Shown here one piece after another: positions 1-5,948 of a DNA stretch of 6,658 bases. Each line of letters opens with the position of its first letter. Within the stretch, counting starts at the first letter, position 1. The DNA is from Candidatus Bathyarchaeota archaeon. GTDB taxonomy: Archaea > Thermoproteota > Bathyarchaeia > Bathyarchaeales > DTEX01. The stretch covers positions 1-6,658 of the forward strand of contig JAGGUU010000055.1 of assembly GCA_021158305.1 (NCBI GenBank). Reading direction: 5' to 3'. Both the position numbers and the translations under genes were made by a program. Under the pieces are notes generated by a model. The model was not told where the DNA came from. It did not search any database and worked only from the letters and a program-made list of their open reading frames with translations.

Positions 1-1287
1 ACCTATCTCCTCCCTTATCTTATCCAGCTCTATCGCTATCTGCTTCCGCTTCGCCATATTTCTCAGAACTACTTTCCCCTCTTTCATCTCCTTAGGTCCA
101 AGAACCACAGCGAATTCTATACCTCTCCTATCAGCATCTGAAAGGGAACGCGATACTGACCTACCCATACTCTCTACCTCAACGCAGAAACCATCCTTCC
201 TTAGCTTAGAAGCTACTTTAAACGCCTCCCCAAGCATCGACCTATCGACTGGAATTACTAAAATCTTTATGGGCTTATCATAACACATCGGAGCTCCCTG
301 CTTTTCTAAAGCTAATGAGAGCCTATCCATTCCGATCGCTACACCTACGGCTGGAACCTTTCCTCCGCCGAAGATCTCAACAAGATTGTCATATCTGCCT
401 CCGCCGCCAAGCGCAATATTCATTTCTGGAACATAAACTTCGAAGATTACCCCTGTATAGTATTCTAGACCTCTCGCAAATCCTGCATCAATCAGTATTT
501 CTGCTTCCAATCCGCCCGAATCTAAGAGACTCAGCACTTCATTCAGGTTTACAGCAGCCTTAACCGCGCTAGGATAATCACTAACTATTCTCTTCATATC
601 CTCTATGACCGAGGAGTCCCTACCGGAAGTTTCCACAAGACTCTTTAGGGAATCTAAGCATTTTTGGGAGGCATTTGCTTCCTCTAGAAGTTTTATCGCC
701 TTCTCCCTCTCCTTCTTATCCAGTAACTGCATTATACTATTCTGTTGCTCTTCGCTTATTCCTTCATGATTAAAGATTCCCCGCAATACTCCAACATGAC
801 CGATCTTGAAGCAATAATCTCGCAAACCTGTCTTTTTGAGAAGATCATCAGTTAGAAAGATTATCTCAGCATCTGCCTCAGGCATTGGTGAACCAAACAA
901 TTCAAAGTTAGCCTGCCAAAATTCTCTATACCTTCCGAATTGAGGCTCATCATATCTGTACAGGCTGCCGGTGGAGAAAAGCCTTAATGGTTTGGGAGCC
1001 GTCCTCATCTTAGTGGCTATTAGCCTAGCTATCGATGCAGTGAACTCTGGCCTTAAAGCTACTTTTCTACCTCCTAAATCCTCGAAAACATACATTCGTT
1101 TCCTATTCTCTTCACCTATCTTCGCAGCTAAAAGATCGTAGTACTCAATTACTGGCGTAATTACCTCTTCATATCCGTAGAGAATCGCTGTTTCCCTTGC
1201 GATACGTTCAATAAACCTTAGCCTTTTAGCCTCTTCTGGCAGAAGATCCCGCATACCTCGAACGGTTTGATTAAAGGTAGACTTCAA
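1..1287 (-). CDS. hisS: Histidyl-tRNA synthetase (3' end cut by window edge)
   Basis: Class II aminoacyl-tRNA synthetase that charges tRNA-His with histidine in the cytoplasm. I translated 429 codons, open to the left edge. Visible signatures are RGMRDLLP (residues 10-17), motif 2 YRYDEPQFGRYREFWQ (110-125, with R111 as the likely ATP/adenylate arginine), the histidine-A motif RGLEYYTG (272-279, R272 matching E. coli Arg259), GGGGRYDNLV (294-303) and motif 3 GVAIGMDRL (315-323). An anticodon-binding domain follows from about residue 330. Archaeal family members are about 420-440 residues, so only a few residues are missing. The start is a TTG: an in-frame TGA lies directly before it (1288-1290), a GGAGG lies 8 nt upstream, and the next ATG (1252-1254) would cut into the RGMRD motif. 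It is the last gene of the mtnA-endA-hisS run, 83 nt after endA. Identification is very secure. Confidence 0.97.
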   Translation of the reverse strand, partial: MKSTFNQTVRGMRDLLPEEAKRLRFIERIARETAILYGYEEVITPVIEYYDLLAAKIGEENRKRMYVFEDLGGRKVALRPEFTASIARLIATKMRTAPKPLRLFSTGSLYRYDEPQFGRYREFWQANFELFGSPMPEADAEIIFLTDDLLKKTGLRDYCFKIGHVGVLRGIFNHEGISEEQQNSIMQLLDKKEREKAIKLLEEANASQKCLDSLKSLVETSGRDSSVIEDMKRIVSDYPSAVKAAVNLNEVLSLLDSGGLEAEILIDAGFARGLEYYTGVIFEVYVPEMNIALGGGGRYDNLVEIFGGGKVPAVGVAIGMDRLSLALEKQGAPMCYDKPIKILVIPVDRSMLGEAFKVASKLRKDGFCVEVESMGRSVSRSLSDADRRGIEFAVVLGPKEMKEGKVVLRNMAKRKQIAIELDKIREEIG

Positions 1288-1295
1288 TCAGTTTG

Positions 1296-1300
1296 CCTCC
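1296..1300 (-). promoter_or_regulatory. Shine-Dalgarno site fixing the TTG start of hisS
   Basis: Minus-strand GGAGG, then an 8-nt spacer (CAAACTGA), then TTG at 1287. The spacer contains the in-frame TGA at 1288-1290, so the frame cannot begin further upstream. This makes TTG the start, although no ATG is available before the first conserved motif. Confidence 0.75.
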
Positions 1301-1340
1301 AGATCATCTGCATATCAAGCACAATAATTTTAGGCATCAA

Positions 1341-1350
1341 TATTAAATCT
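1341..1350 (-). promoter_or_regulatory. Possible TATA box for hisS inside the operon
   Basis: The minus strand reads AGATTTAATA, about 54 nt before the hisS TTG, in the 83-nt gap after endA. A start of transcription about 25 nt downstream would give a leader of roughly 30 nt that includes the GGAGG. The spacing resembles that of the other leadered genes here, but the match is short and the gap is AT-rich. hisS may simply be read through from mtnA-endA. Confidence 0.3.
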
Positions 1351-1370
1351 CTGCTTTTCAGATTATGAAG

Positions 1371-1922
1371 CTAAGCGAAACTCAGACGTGAAACCGAATA
1401 GTATACTATCTCCCCCCTTCTGCTAACAACGGAGAGGATTAATTTCTTCTTTAAACTCTGAACTCTAGCTAAAATCCTCGCAAGCTCTTCCGCCACGATC
1501 GGCTGTCCCTCACGTACTCCAAGCACCAAATAAGCTGCTGGAGACTTACCGTATTCACCTCTTTCGTAAACTCTGAAATCAACTCCGAAGCCGAAGCCCT
1601 CCCTTACAAAATAGCCCCTGCTTCTTAGATCTCTATAGATAAGATATTTGAACCAAGCATTCTCATTGAGTGATCTCGCCTTTTCCAGCAACTCCTCAAA
1701 CGATAATTCTTTATCGGATTTCTCATCCCTAATCCTGAGTATCCCCTTGTCTAAGAGATAAAGGGCTTCATAGAAGGATAGAATTAAATTTCCATCTTGA
1801 GGAGTCCCGTAGGCCCGCGAAACAAGCCCCTCTATATTCTCTTGAGAAGAGACTATAACTCCATCTTTGCTTAACACACCATAGATAATCGGTTTTTCGC
1901 CTTTTCCTTCGCGGTCACCCAT
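1371..1922 (-). CDS. endA: tRNA-splicing endonuclease EndA family subunit lacking the catalytic histidine
   Basis: EndA cuts bulge-helix-bulge introns from pre-tRNA (and other archaeal RNAs). The 183-residue length matches the single-domain type, about 180 residues. The N-terminal domain (about 10-85) contains ILSFYEALYLLDKG (47-60). The C-terminal nuclease domain (about 90-183) contains YLIYRDLRSRG (93-103), VDFRVYERG (114-122), AYLV (130-133) and KKKL (158-161). Against my recollection of the M. jannaschii enzyme (catalytic Tyr115, His125, Lys156), Tyr119 and Lys159 are kept. The His position is Pro128, and the protein has no histidine at all. The segment from Pro128 to Lys159 aligns without gaps, so misalignment is unlikely. 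It may therefore be the structural or partner half of a heteromeric (alpha-beta)2 enzyme. The ATG has a GGGAG/GAGG Shine-Dalgarno about 7-11 nt upstream. It follows mtnA by 30 nt and precedes hisS. The family is secure; catalytic competence is doubtful. Confidence 0.9.
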   Translation of the reverse strand: MGDREGKGEKPIIYGVLSKDGVIVSSQENIEGLVSRAYGTPQDGNLILSFYEALYLLDKGILRIRDEKSDKELSFEELLEKARSLNENAWFKYLIYRDLRSRGYFVREGFGFGVDFRVYERGEYGKSPAAYLVLGVREGQPIVAEELARILARVQSLKKKLILSVVSRRGEIVYYSVSRLSFA

Positions 1923-1952
1923 TGTTAAGCCTCTCCCAGAGATTATTGAGAA

Positions 1953-2975
1953 TCAGGATCTTGCCTTAGCCAATTTTATGAATTCTTTCCTGGTGAGAAC
2001 CCCTTCCTCGCATATTATTGCATCCACATACTTGATTGGCGTAATATCGAATGCTGGATTCATAACCTTAACGCCTTCCGGTGCTATTCTAGCAGAGCCG
2101 ATATATATGACCTCATCTGAGCTTCTCTCCTCGATTATTATATCTTCAGATCGCCTCGAGAAATCAAATGTGGAGGTAGGCGCAGCGACATAAAAGGGGA
2201 TTTTATGCTCCTTCGCTAGAACAGCAATTGTATATGTGCCTATCTTATTCGCGACTCCATCAACCACTATTCTGTCTGCTCCCACAATCACTTTGTCTAC
2301 GAGACCCTTAGACATCACATATCCCACCATGTTATCAGTAATTAAAGTTACTGGTATGCCATCGCGCATGAGCTCGTATGCGGTAAGCCTAGCACCTTGG
2401 AGTTTCGGTCTTGTTTCATCAGCTATGACGTTCACTTTCTTGCCCTCCTCCCATGCCGCTCGTATAATGGCTAATGCCGTTCCATAATCAACAGTAGCTA
2501 AGCTTCCGGCGTTACAGTGGGTCAAAACCGTATCTCCATCTGAGAGGAGCTTCGCGCCATGCCGTCCAATCTCGCGGTTCATCTTGACGTCTTCATCCGC
2601 CATTCTTATAGCTTCCGAGACTACGGTGTCTTTCAAATCTTCTAGGTCTCCCTTAACATTTCTTGCTTTTTCTAAAACCCTGTCAATAGCCCAGAAGAGA
2701 TTAACAGCTGTCGGCCTAGTTCTTCTTAAGATCCTCGCGCATTCTTCGAGCTCTTGTATAAGATCCTCTTTTCGTCTAGCTTTTGAATGATAAGCTGTTA
2801 AAGCAAGTCCATAAGCTGCAGCAACCCCTATTAGGGGGGCGCCTCTAAGCTTCATTTCCTTAATTGCAGAAGCCATCTCTGCGCAGTCTCTTATCTCTAT
2901 CCATCTTTCCTCAAGAGGTAAAAGTCTCTGATCAATCGTTATTACGATTCCGTTGCGCCATTCTATGGTTCTCAT
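1953..2975 (-). CDS. mtnA: S-methyl-5-thioribose-1-phosphate isomerase (MtnA, eIF-2B alpha/beta/delta-like family)
   Basis: Aldose-ketose isomerase of the eIF-2B-like superfamily that converts 5-methylthioribose-1-phosphate to the ribulose form when S-adenosylmethionine by-products are recycled. In some archaea the natural substrate may be 5-deoxyribose-1-phosphate from radical-SAM chemistry (family knowledge, not visible here). The 340 residues are full length. Signatures in order are RGAPLIG (44-50), LTHCNAGSLAT (151-161, with C154 as the expected catalytic cysteine), DYGTAL (163-168), ADETRPKLQGARLTAYEL (185-202), VGADRI (231-236, D234 as the expected general acid/base), NKIGT (243-247), YVAAPTSTFD (262-271) and NPAFDITP (306-313). 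The HCNAG motif with both catalytic residues favours MtnA over translation factor aIF-2B. Ribose-1,5-bisphosphate isomerase is the other close relative to exclude. The ATG has a GGTGAG Shine-Dalgarno at 2982-2987. It leads a likely operon with endA (30 nt gap) and perhaps hisS. Confidence 0.92.
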   Translation of the reverse strand: MRTIEWRNGIVITIDQRLLPLEERWIEIRDCAEMASAIKEMKLRGAPLIGVAAAYGLALTAYHSKARRKEDLIQELEECARILRRTRPTAVNLFWAIDRVLEKARNVKGDLEDLKDTVVSEAIRMADEDVKMNREIGRHGAKLLSDGDTVLTHCNAGSLATVDYGTALAIIRAAWEEGKKVNVIADETRPKLQGARLTAYELMRDGIPVTLITDNMVGYVMSKGLVDKVIVGADRIVVDGVANKIGTYTIAVLAKEHKIPFYVAAPTSTFDFSRRSEDIIIEERSSDEVIYIGSARIAPEGVKVMNPAFDITPIKYVDAIICEEGVLTRKEFIKLAKARS

Positions 2976-3034
2976 AAAGAACTCACCTATTACTTTAAAA
3001 GGGGGAAATGAAACATTTATCTTAACTACTGATA

Positions 3035-3044
3035 ATCTTAAAGA
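3035..3044 (-). promoter_or_regulatory. Possible TATA box for mtnA-endA(-hisS)
   Basis: The minus strand reads TCTTTAAGAT, with its near end 60 nt before the mtnA ATG, in the 89-nt gap after the OST-like gene. This predicts a leader of about 35 nt that carries the GGTGAG site. A second candidate, TTTTAAAG at 2993-3000, lies about 22 nt from the ATG and would give a nearly leaderless transcript. The presence of a good Shine-Dalgarno favours the farther one. Confidence 0.4.
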
Positions 3045-3064
3045 CTTTTGGGTAGTATAATTCT

Positions 3065-3478
3065 CTACCCATAGAGTATTTGGAGGATAAATTGCTCAAC
3101 CACTATTATTGATGCTAGGAGCATAGCGGCGCCGACACCTAGAAGAATGAATGCATACCTTTCGTTATGAAGATAACGTGTACTGTAATAGATGAGGATT
3201 AATCCTATAAAGCCAAGCGTATAGAGCATCATTACTCCGATACTCTCAATGACTGTTTGGGCGTGTATACCATATATTTTACGACTGACACCGAACGGTA
3301 GCATGAAGACGGGGTTCATGAAGAGATCATAAACACCCCCGCCTATTAGGAAGATTGAGACTCCCGCAATTATGAGGGCGATTATAGAGCGTGACGGATG
3401 GTATGAAGCCAGTCTCGTATAGATCTTTTGAAGAAAATGACTACGCGGCGACTTCTTACTTCGCTTCTTGCTTGACAC
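3065..3478 (-). CDS. Three-helix membrane protein resembling OST subunit OSTC/DC2 (OST3/OST6 family)
   Basis: A 137-residue integral membrane protein. It has a basic N-terminus (K4-K9, so probably inside) and three hydrophobic helices at about 31-50, 76-98 and 107-127. The pattern matches the membrane part of the eukaryotic OST3/OST6/OSTC subunits as I recall human OSTC. GGGVYD (46-51) matches GGIIYD, with a proline 5 residues after the Asp (P56). After a short loop, Q74 and E78 are spaced as in OSTC's QYIMEG. T87, G89, G92 and S99 then fall at the same offsets from that Glu with no gaps. There is no thioredoxin domain and no CXXC, as in OSTC. The inferred role is an accessory subunit of an AglB-type oligosaccharyltransferase at the plasma membrane; no glycosylation gene is visible nearby. 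The start is GTG, with an in-frame TAA directly before it and GGTGA 5 nt upstream. The gene is 85 nt after the zinc-finger gene and 89 nt before mtnA. Confidence 0.7.
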   Translation of the reverse strand: MSSKKRSKKSPRSHFLQKIYTRLASYHPSRSIIALIIAGVSIFLIGGGVYDLFMNPVFMLPFGVSRKIYGIHAQTVIESIGVMMLYTLGFIGLILIYYSTRYLHNERYAFILLGVGAAMLLASIIVVEQFILQILYG

Positions 3479-3483
3479 TTATG

Positions 3484-3488
3484 TCACC
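3484..3488 (-). promoter_or_regulatory. Shine-Dalgarno site fixing the GTG start of the OST-like gene
   Basis: Minus-strand GGTGA, 5 nt before GTG at 3478. The intervening CATAA contains the in-frame TAA at 3479-3481, so no longer N-terminus is possible. The next ATG in this frame (residue 54) would remove the first membrane helix. Confidence 0.7.
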
Positions 3489-3538
3489 ATTTACGGGTTA
3501 GAGCTTCCTCAACTCTGTAAGATGAAGGACAGAATTAC

Positions 3539-3546
3539 ATTTAAAT
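3539..3546 (-). promoter_or_regulatory. Likely TATA box for the OST-like gene
   Basis: The palindrome ATTTAAAT sits in an A/T-rich run (ACATTTAAATTTTT on the plus strand), 61 nt before the GTG start. It is the same octamer as the core of the topA promoter and stands at nearly the same distance from its gene. A leader of about 35-40 nt carrying the GGTGA site is predicted. It suggests that this gene starts a new transcription unit after topA and its partner. Confidence 0.55.
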
Positions 3547-3563
3547 TTTTGCGACTGAATAGT

Positions 3564-3788
3564 CTACTGCGGAGAGTCTTTCATTTCGGAAGCTAGCAGA
3601 TACGCGGCGACTTCTTTAGCCCACTTTCCAGTATATGGATTTTCTTTGATCTCTTTCAGATAGTTTCTCCAAGAAATATCCATTACCTTCTTCCATTCAT
3701 CGTACATTCTAAGTAAAGATTTGTAGGCTTCAGTATGTCTCTCGCAGAATTCACTCTTAGATCTCTTACCGCAGATTTTGCAGGTCAT
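3564..3788 (-). CDS. Small zinc-finger protein coupled to topA
   Basis: A 74-residue hypothetical protein of no family I can name. The N-terminus holds CKIC (3-6) followed by C15 and H18, a CxxC-x8-CxxH arrangement typical of a small structural zinc site. The remainder (about 19-72) is predicted mostly helical and rich in Trp, Tyr, Lys and Glu (W32, W40, Y43, W56), with the segment YTGKWAKEVAAYL at 52-64. There is no signal peptide or membrane helix. The ATG at 3788 overlaps the topA stop in an ATGA arrangement, so translation is probably coupled and both proteins come from one mRNA. That context suggests, but does not show, a role with the topoisomerase or in nucleic-acid binding. Composition does not differ visibly from the neighbours. 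The clean four-ligand motif and the tight overlap argue that it is a real gene. Confidence 0.8.
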   Translation of the reverse strand: MTCKICGKRSKSEFCERHTEAYKSLLRMYDEWKKVMDISWRNYLKEIKENPYTGKWAKEVAAYLLASEMKDSPQ

Positions 3789-5860
3789 CTCGAATCTTTC
3801 CGTTCTTTTCCTGGACAGTTAGGATTGACACAAATAACTAGTGGTCGTTTACCCTTAAGTTTAAGTCTAATCATGGGAAATCCACACTCGCTGCAAACCT
3901 TGCCTGCGGCTGTAACTTTACCCTTCTGTGGTAGGGGAAATGAGACGTTGCATGAATGCTTGAAGAAGCTTGTGCATCCCAAGAAACGCTTTCCAGTTTT
4001 GCGGGAGCGTAATATGATGAGTTTACCTGTGCCGCATACAGGACAATCTCCTATTATCCGCTGATTCATCCGCGATTCTCTTATAGCCAAGCTTAGCTCT
4101 TCGCCGATTTGTTTCTCGCTCTTCTTCAATCTTAAAAGGACAGGTGTGAGCTTATTTACAGCCCTTTCCAGAACATTTTCAAGTTTTTCATTTCCCTCCT
4201 GAATCTTCTCCATGCTCTCCTCGAGTTCCCTCGTGAACTCCACGGAAATCACTTCAGGACAGTGTCTGTCCAGTATATCAATCACGTCTAATCCAAGCTC
4301 GGAAACCACGGCTCTATCGCCGCTTATATATCCACGTGTGTAGAGTGTATCGATTATCTCAGCACGTGTTGCTTTCGTCCCTATACCCTCATCTTCCATT
4401 CTTTTAAGCAGGCTGCTTGGATTGTATCGGGCTGGGGGTTTTGTGAAGTCCATCTCTATGGAGAGATCCTTAATCTCTACTATTTGCCCTTCCTTAATAG
4501 GGGGGAGAATGATATCTTCAACTCGCATGAATGGCCTATAGAAGGTTATCCATCCTTCCTTGAGAACTCGTCTACCCTTCAGGTAGAAGATATATCCATT
4601 AACATCAATGGAAACCTTAACGCTTTGCTTTACTGCCGGTTCTCCAAACGCCGCCATAAACCTTCTAACGATGAGATCCCACAATCGCATCTCCGAAACG
4701 CTCAATTTTCTTTCCGGAAGATTACCCGTTGGATAGATAGCTGGATGAGCTGGATCATCTTTTCTTCCCTCGTTAGGAACAAGATCTTTCTTGTCTAAGA
4801 GCATACCAGCTAATTTTTTGTATCTTGAATCTCGAATGAGAGATTCAAGTATGGATCGGTAATTAATACTCTTAGGCAGCTTTTGGCTAGATGTCCTCGG
4901 ATAAGAGATTAGTGCCTCTAGATAAAGTCTCTCCGCTACATCGGCTGTTCGACGCGGAGTATACTTGAATAAGCTGTAAGCCTCCCTCTGCAATGTTCCT
5001 AGATCGAAAGGAACGGGAGGTTTCTGCCGAAACTCCCGCACCTCGATATTTACTATTTTGCCTTTTTTATCCCTACATGCCTCGGCTATCTCGGTTGCTT
5101 CTTTCTGGCTTTTTATAACCTTCTTTTCAAACTCGATCGTAAATAGATGTCCCGCGATCTCGACCTTCGCATTTATTCTCCAGAACGGTAATGGAACGAA
5201 GCAGTTGATCTCTTTCTCCCGATCGACTAGAAACTTAAGAGTTGGGCCCTGCACTCTTCCAGTGCTTATGGTCGAGTATCTCCCGCTCCACTTCTTCGCA
5301 GCAACGGTTAAGGCCCTTGAAAGATTTATTCCGTAAATGGCATCAAGCAGGTGGCGGCAGATCCCAGCTTCTATCATTGGAAACTCAATACTATCTAATA
5401 GTTTATCATAGGAACTTCTCAATTCAGAAGTTGTGAGCGTTGAGAACTTCATTCTCTTCGCTCTATCCTCTTTTCCTCCGCATGCGTATTTGAGAATCAT
5501 GTAGCCAAGCGTTGCACCTTCAATATCATAGTCGGTTGCTAATATGAAGTCTTCTGCATCAGCTGAGAGTTTAGATATCGCGTCGATCCATTTCTTTATC
5601 TCCTTAGCACCTCTTTCAGCTTCGTGCCTTGGCACCCACTCGAAATCAAAAACAGGATAGACATCGCGATTTCTAATTTTAGGCGTAACCGTGTAGAGGT
5701 GCCCTATTGCTGGAACGATTATGAGAATCTTGCCATTTCTTCTGGACTCATAATACGGAACTATGCCCAATTTTTTCTCAAGCGGGTGGCCTTCATCATC
5801 TAAGGCCATAGCAATTCTGCGGGCGGCGCTCGGCTTTTCGCACAGTAACAGAGTCTTCAA
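3785..5860 (-). CDS. topA: DNA topoisomerase IA, archaeal TopA/topoisomerase III type
   Basis: Relaxes negatively supercoiled DNA or decatenates it by single-strand passage through a 5'-phosphotyrosine intermediate. The 691 residues are a normal length. The Toprim domain is at about 1-145, with LLLCEKPSAA (4-13, E8 catalytic) and the metal-binding D110-Y-D112-I-E114-G. The core then shows TGRVQGPTL (200-208), the active-site loop ISYPRTSS (318-325, Y320 nucleophile), HPAIYPTG (372-379) and EDEGIGTKATRAEII (489-503). Two C-terminal zinc ribbons follow: C606/C609/C629/C637 and C656/C659/C677/C682. There is no helicase domain, so it is not reverse gyrase. The start codon is TTG. An in-frame TAA lies at 5888-5890, no other usual start codon lies between, and GGAGATGAT, one base off the ideal Shine-Dalgarno, sits just upstream. 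It is divergent from the 76-residue zinc-ribbon gene and overlaps the following zinc-finger gene by ATGA. Confidence 0.96.
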   Translation of the reverse strand: MKTLLLCEKPSAARRIAMALDDEGHPLEKKLGIVPYYESRRNGKILIIVPAIGHLYTVTPKIRNRDVYPVFDFEWVPRHEAERGAKEIKKWIDAISKLSADAEDFILATDYDIEGATLGYMILKYACGGKEDRAKRMKFSTLTTSELRSSYDKLLDSIEFPMIEAGICRHLLDAIYGINLSRALTVAAKKWSGRYSTISTGRVQGPTLKFLVDREKEINCFVPLPFWRINAKVEIAGHLFTIEFEKKVIKSQKEATEIAEACRDKKGKIVNIEVREFRQKPPVPFDLGTLQREAYSLFKYTPRRTADVAERLYLEALISYPRTSSQKLPKSINYRSILESLIRDSRYKKLAGMLLDKKDLVPNEGRKDDPAHPAIYPTGNLPERKLSVSEMRLWDLIVRRFMAAFGEPAVKQSVKVSIDVNGYIFYLKGRRVLKEGWITFYRPFMRVEDIILPPIKEGQIVEIKDLSIEMDFTKPPARYNPSSLLKRMEDEGIGTKATRAEIIDTLYTRGYISGDRAVVSELGLDVIDILDRHCPEVISVEFTRELEESMEKIQEGNEKLENVLERAVNKLTPVLLRLKKSEKQIGEELSLAIRESRMNQRIIGDCPVCGTGKLIILRSRKTGKRFLGCTSFFKHSCNVSFPLPQKGKVTAAGKVCSECGFPMIRLKLKGKRPLVICVNPNCPGKERKDSR

Positions 5861-5863
5861 TCC

Positions 5864-5872
5864 ATCATCTCC
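5864..5872 (-). promoter_or_regulatory. Strong Shine-Dalgarno site fixing the TTG start of topA
   Basis: The minus strand reads GGAGATGAT, one mismatch from the GGAGGTGAT complement of the 16S rRNA tail, with GGAG ending 8 nt before the TTG at 5860. Two ATG triplets inside the site are out of frame with topA. With the conserved N-terminus (KTLLLCEKPSAA) starting right after the TTG, this decides the start. Confidence 0.75.
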
Positions 5873-5916
5873 AGGGAATGCGATTCGTTAATGAATTATT
5901 TTTGTAAGGAAAACGC

Positions 5917-5926
5917 GATTTAAATC
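5917..5926. promoter_or_regulatory. Palindromic TATA box shared by divergent promoters (topA and zinc-ribbon gene)
   Basis: GATTTAAATC is a perfect 10-bp palindrome in the 88-nt gap between topA and the plus-strand gene. On the plus strand its centre is about 27 nt before the ATG at 5949, the spacing expected for a leaderless archaeal transcript, and that gene has no Shine-Dalgarno. On the minus strand its near end is 57 nt from the topA TTG, predicting a leader of about 35 nt that carries the strong Shine-Dalgarno. Purine-rich sequence that could act as a B-recognition element flanks it on both sides (GGAAAACGC, and CGCAAGATAG on the minus strand). Confidence 0.6.
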
Positions 5927-5948
5927 TATCTTGCGTTTCCTTTATTAA

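Noticed and set aside
315..563. Plus-strand frame of 82 codons
   Set aside because: It is antisense to hisS over its most conserved part (histidine-A motif and motif 3). Its translation is rich in Arg, Leu and Ser with no motif, which is typical of a shadow frame.
1288..1370. 83-nt gap before hisS as a possible tRNA or small RNA gene
   Set aside because: It is AT-rich with no cloverleaf arms or conserved loop. A TATA-like element and Shine-Dalgarno site explain it better.
1978..2790. Three plus-strand frames opposite mtnA
   Set aside because: They lie entirely within the mtnA coding region, whose motifs are continuous on the minus strand. The translations are Ser/Thr/Ile-rich with no domain.
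3735..5436. Several plus-strand frames opposite topA and its partner
   Set aside because: They are antisense to the continuous topoisomerase sequence, including catalytic and zinc-binding residues, and have no motif of their own.
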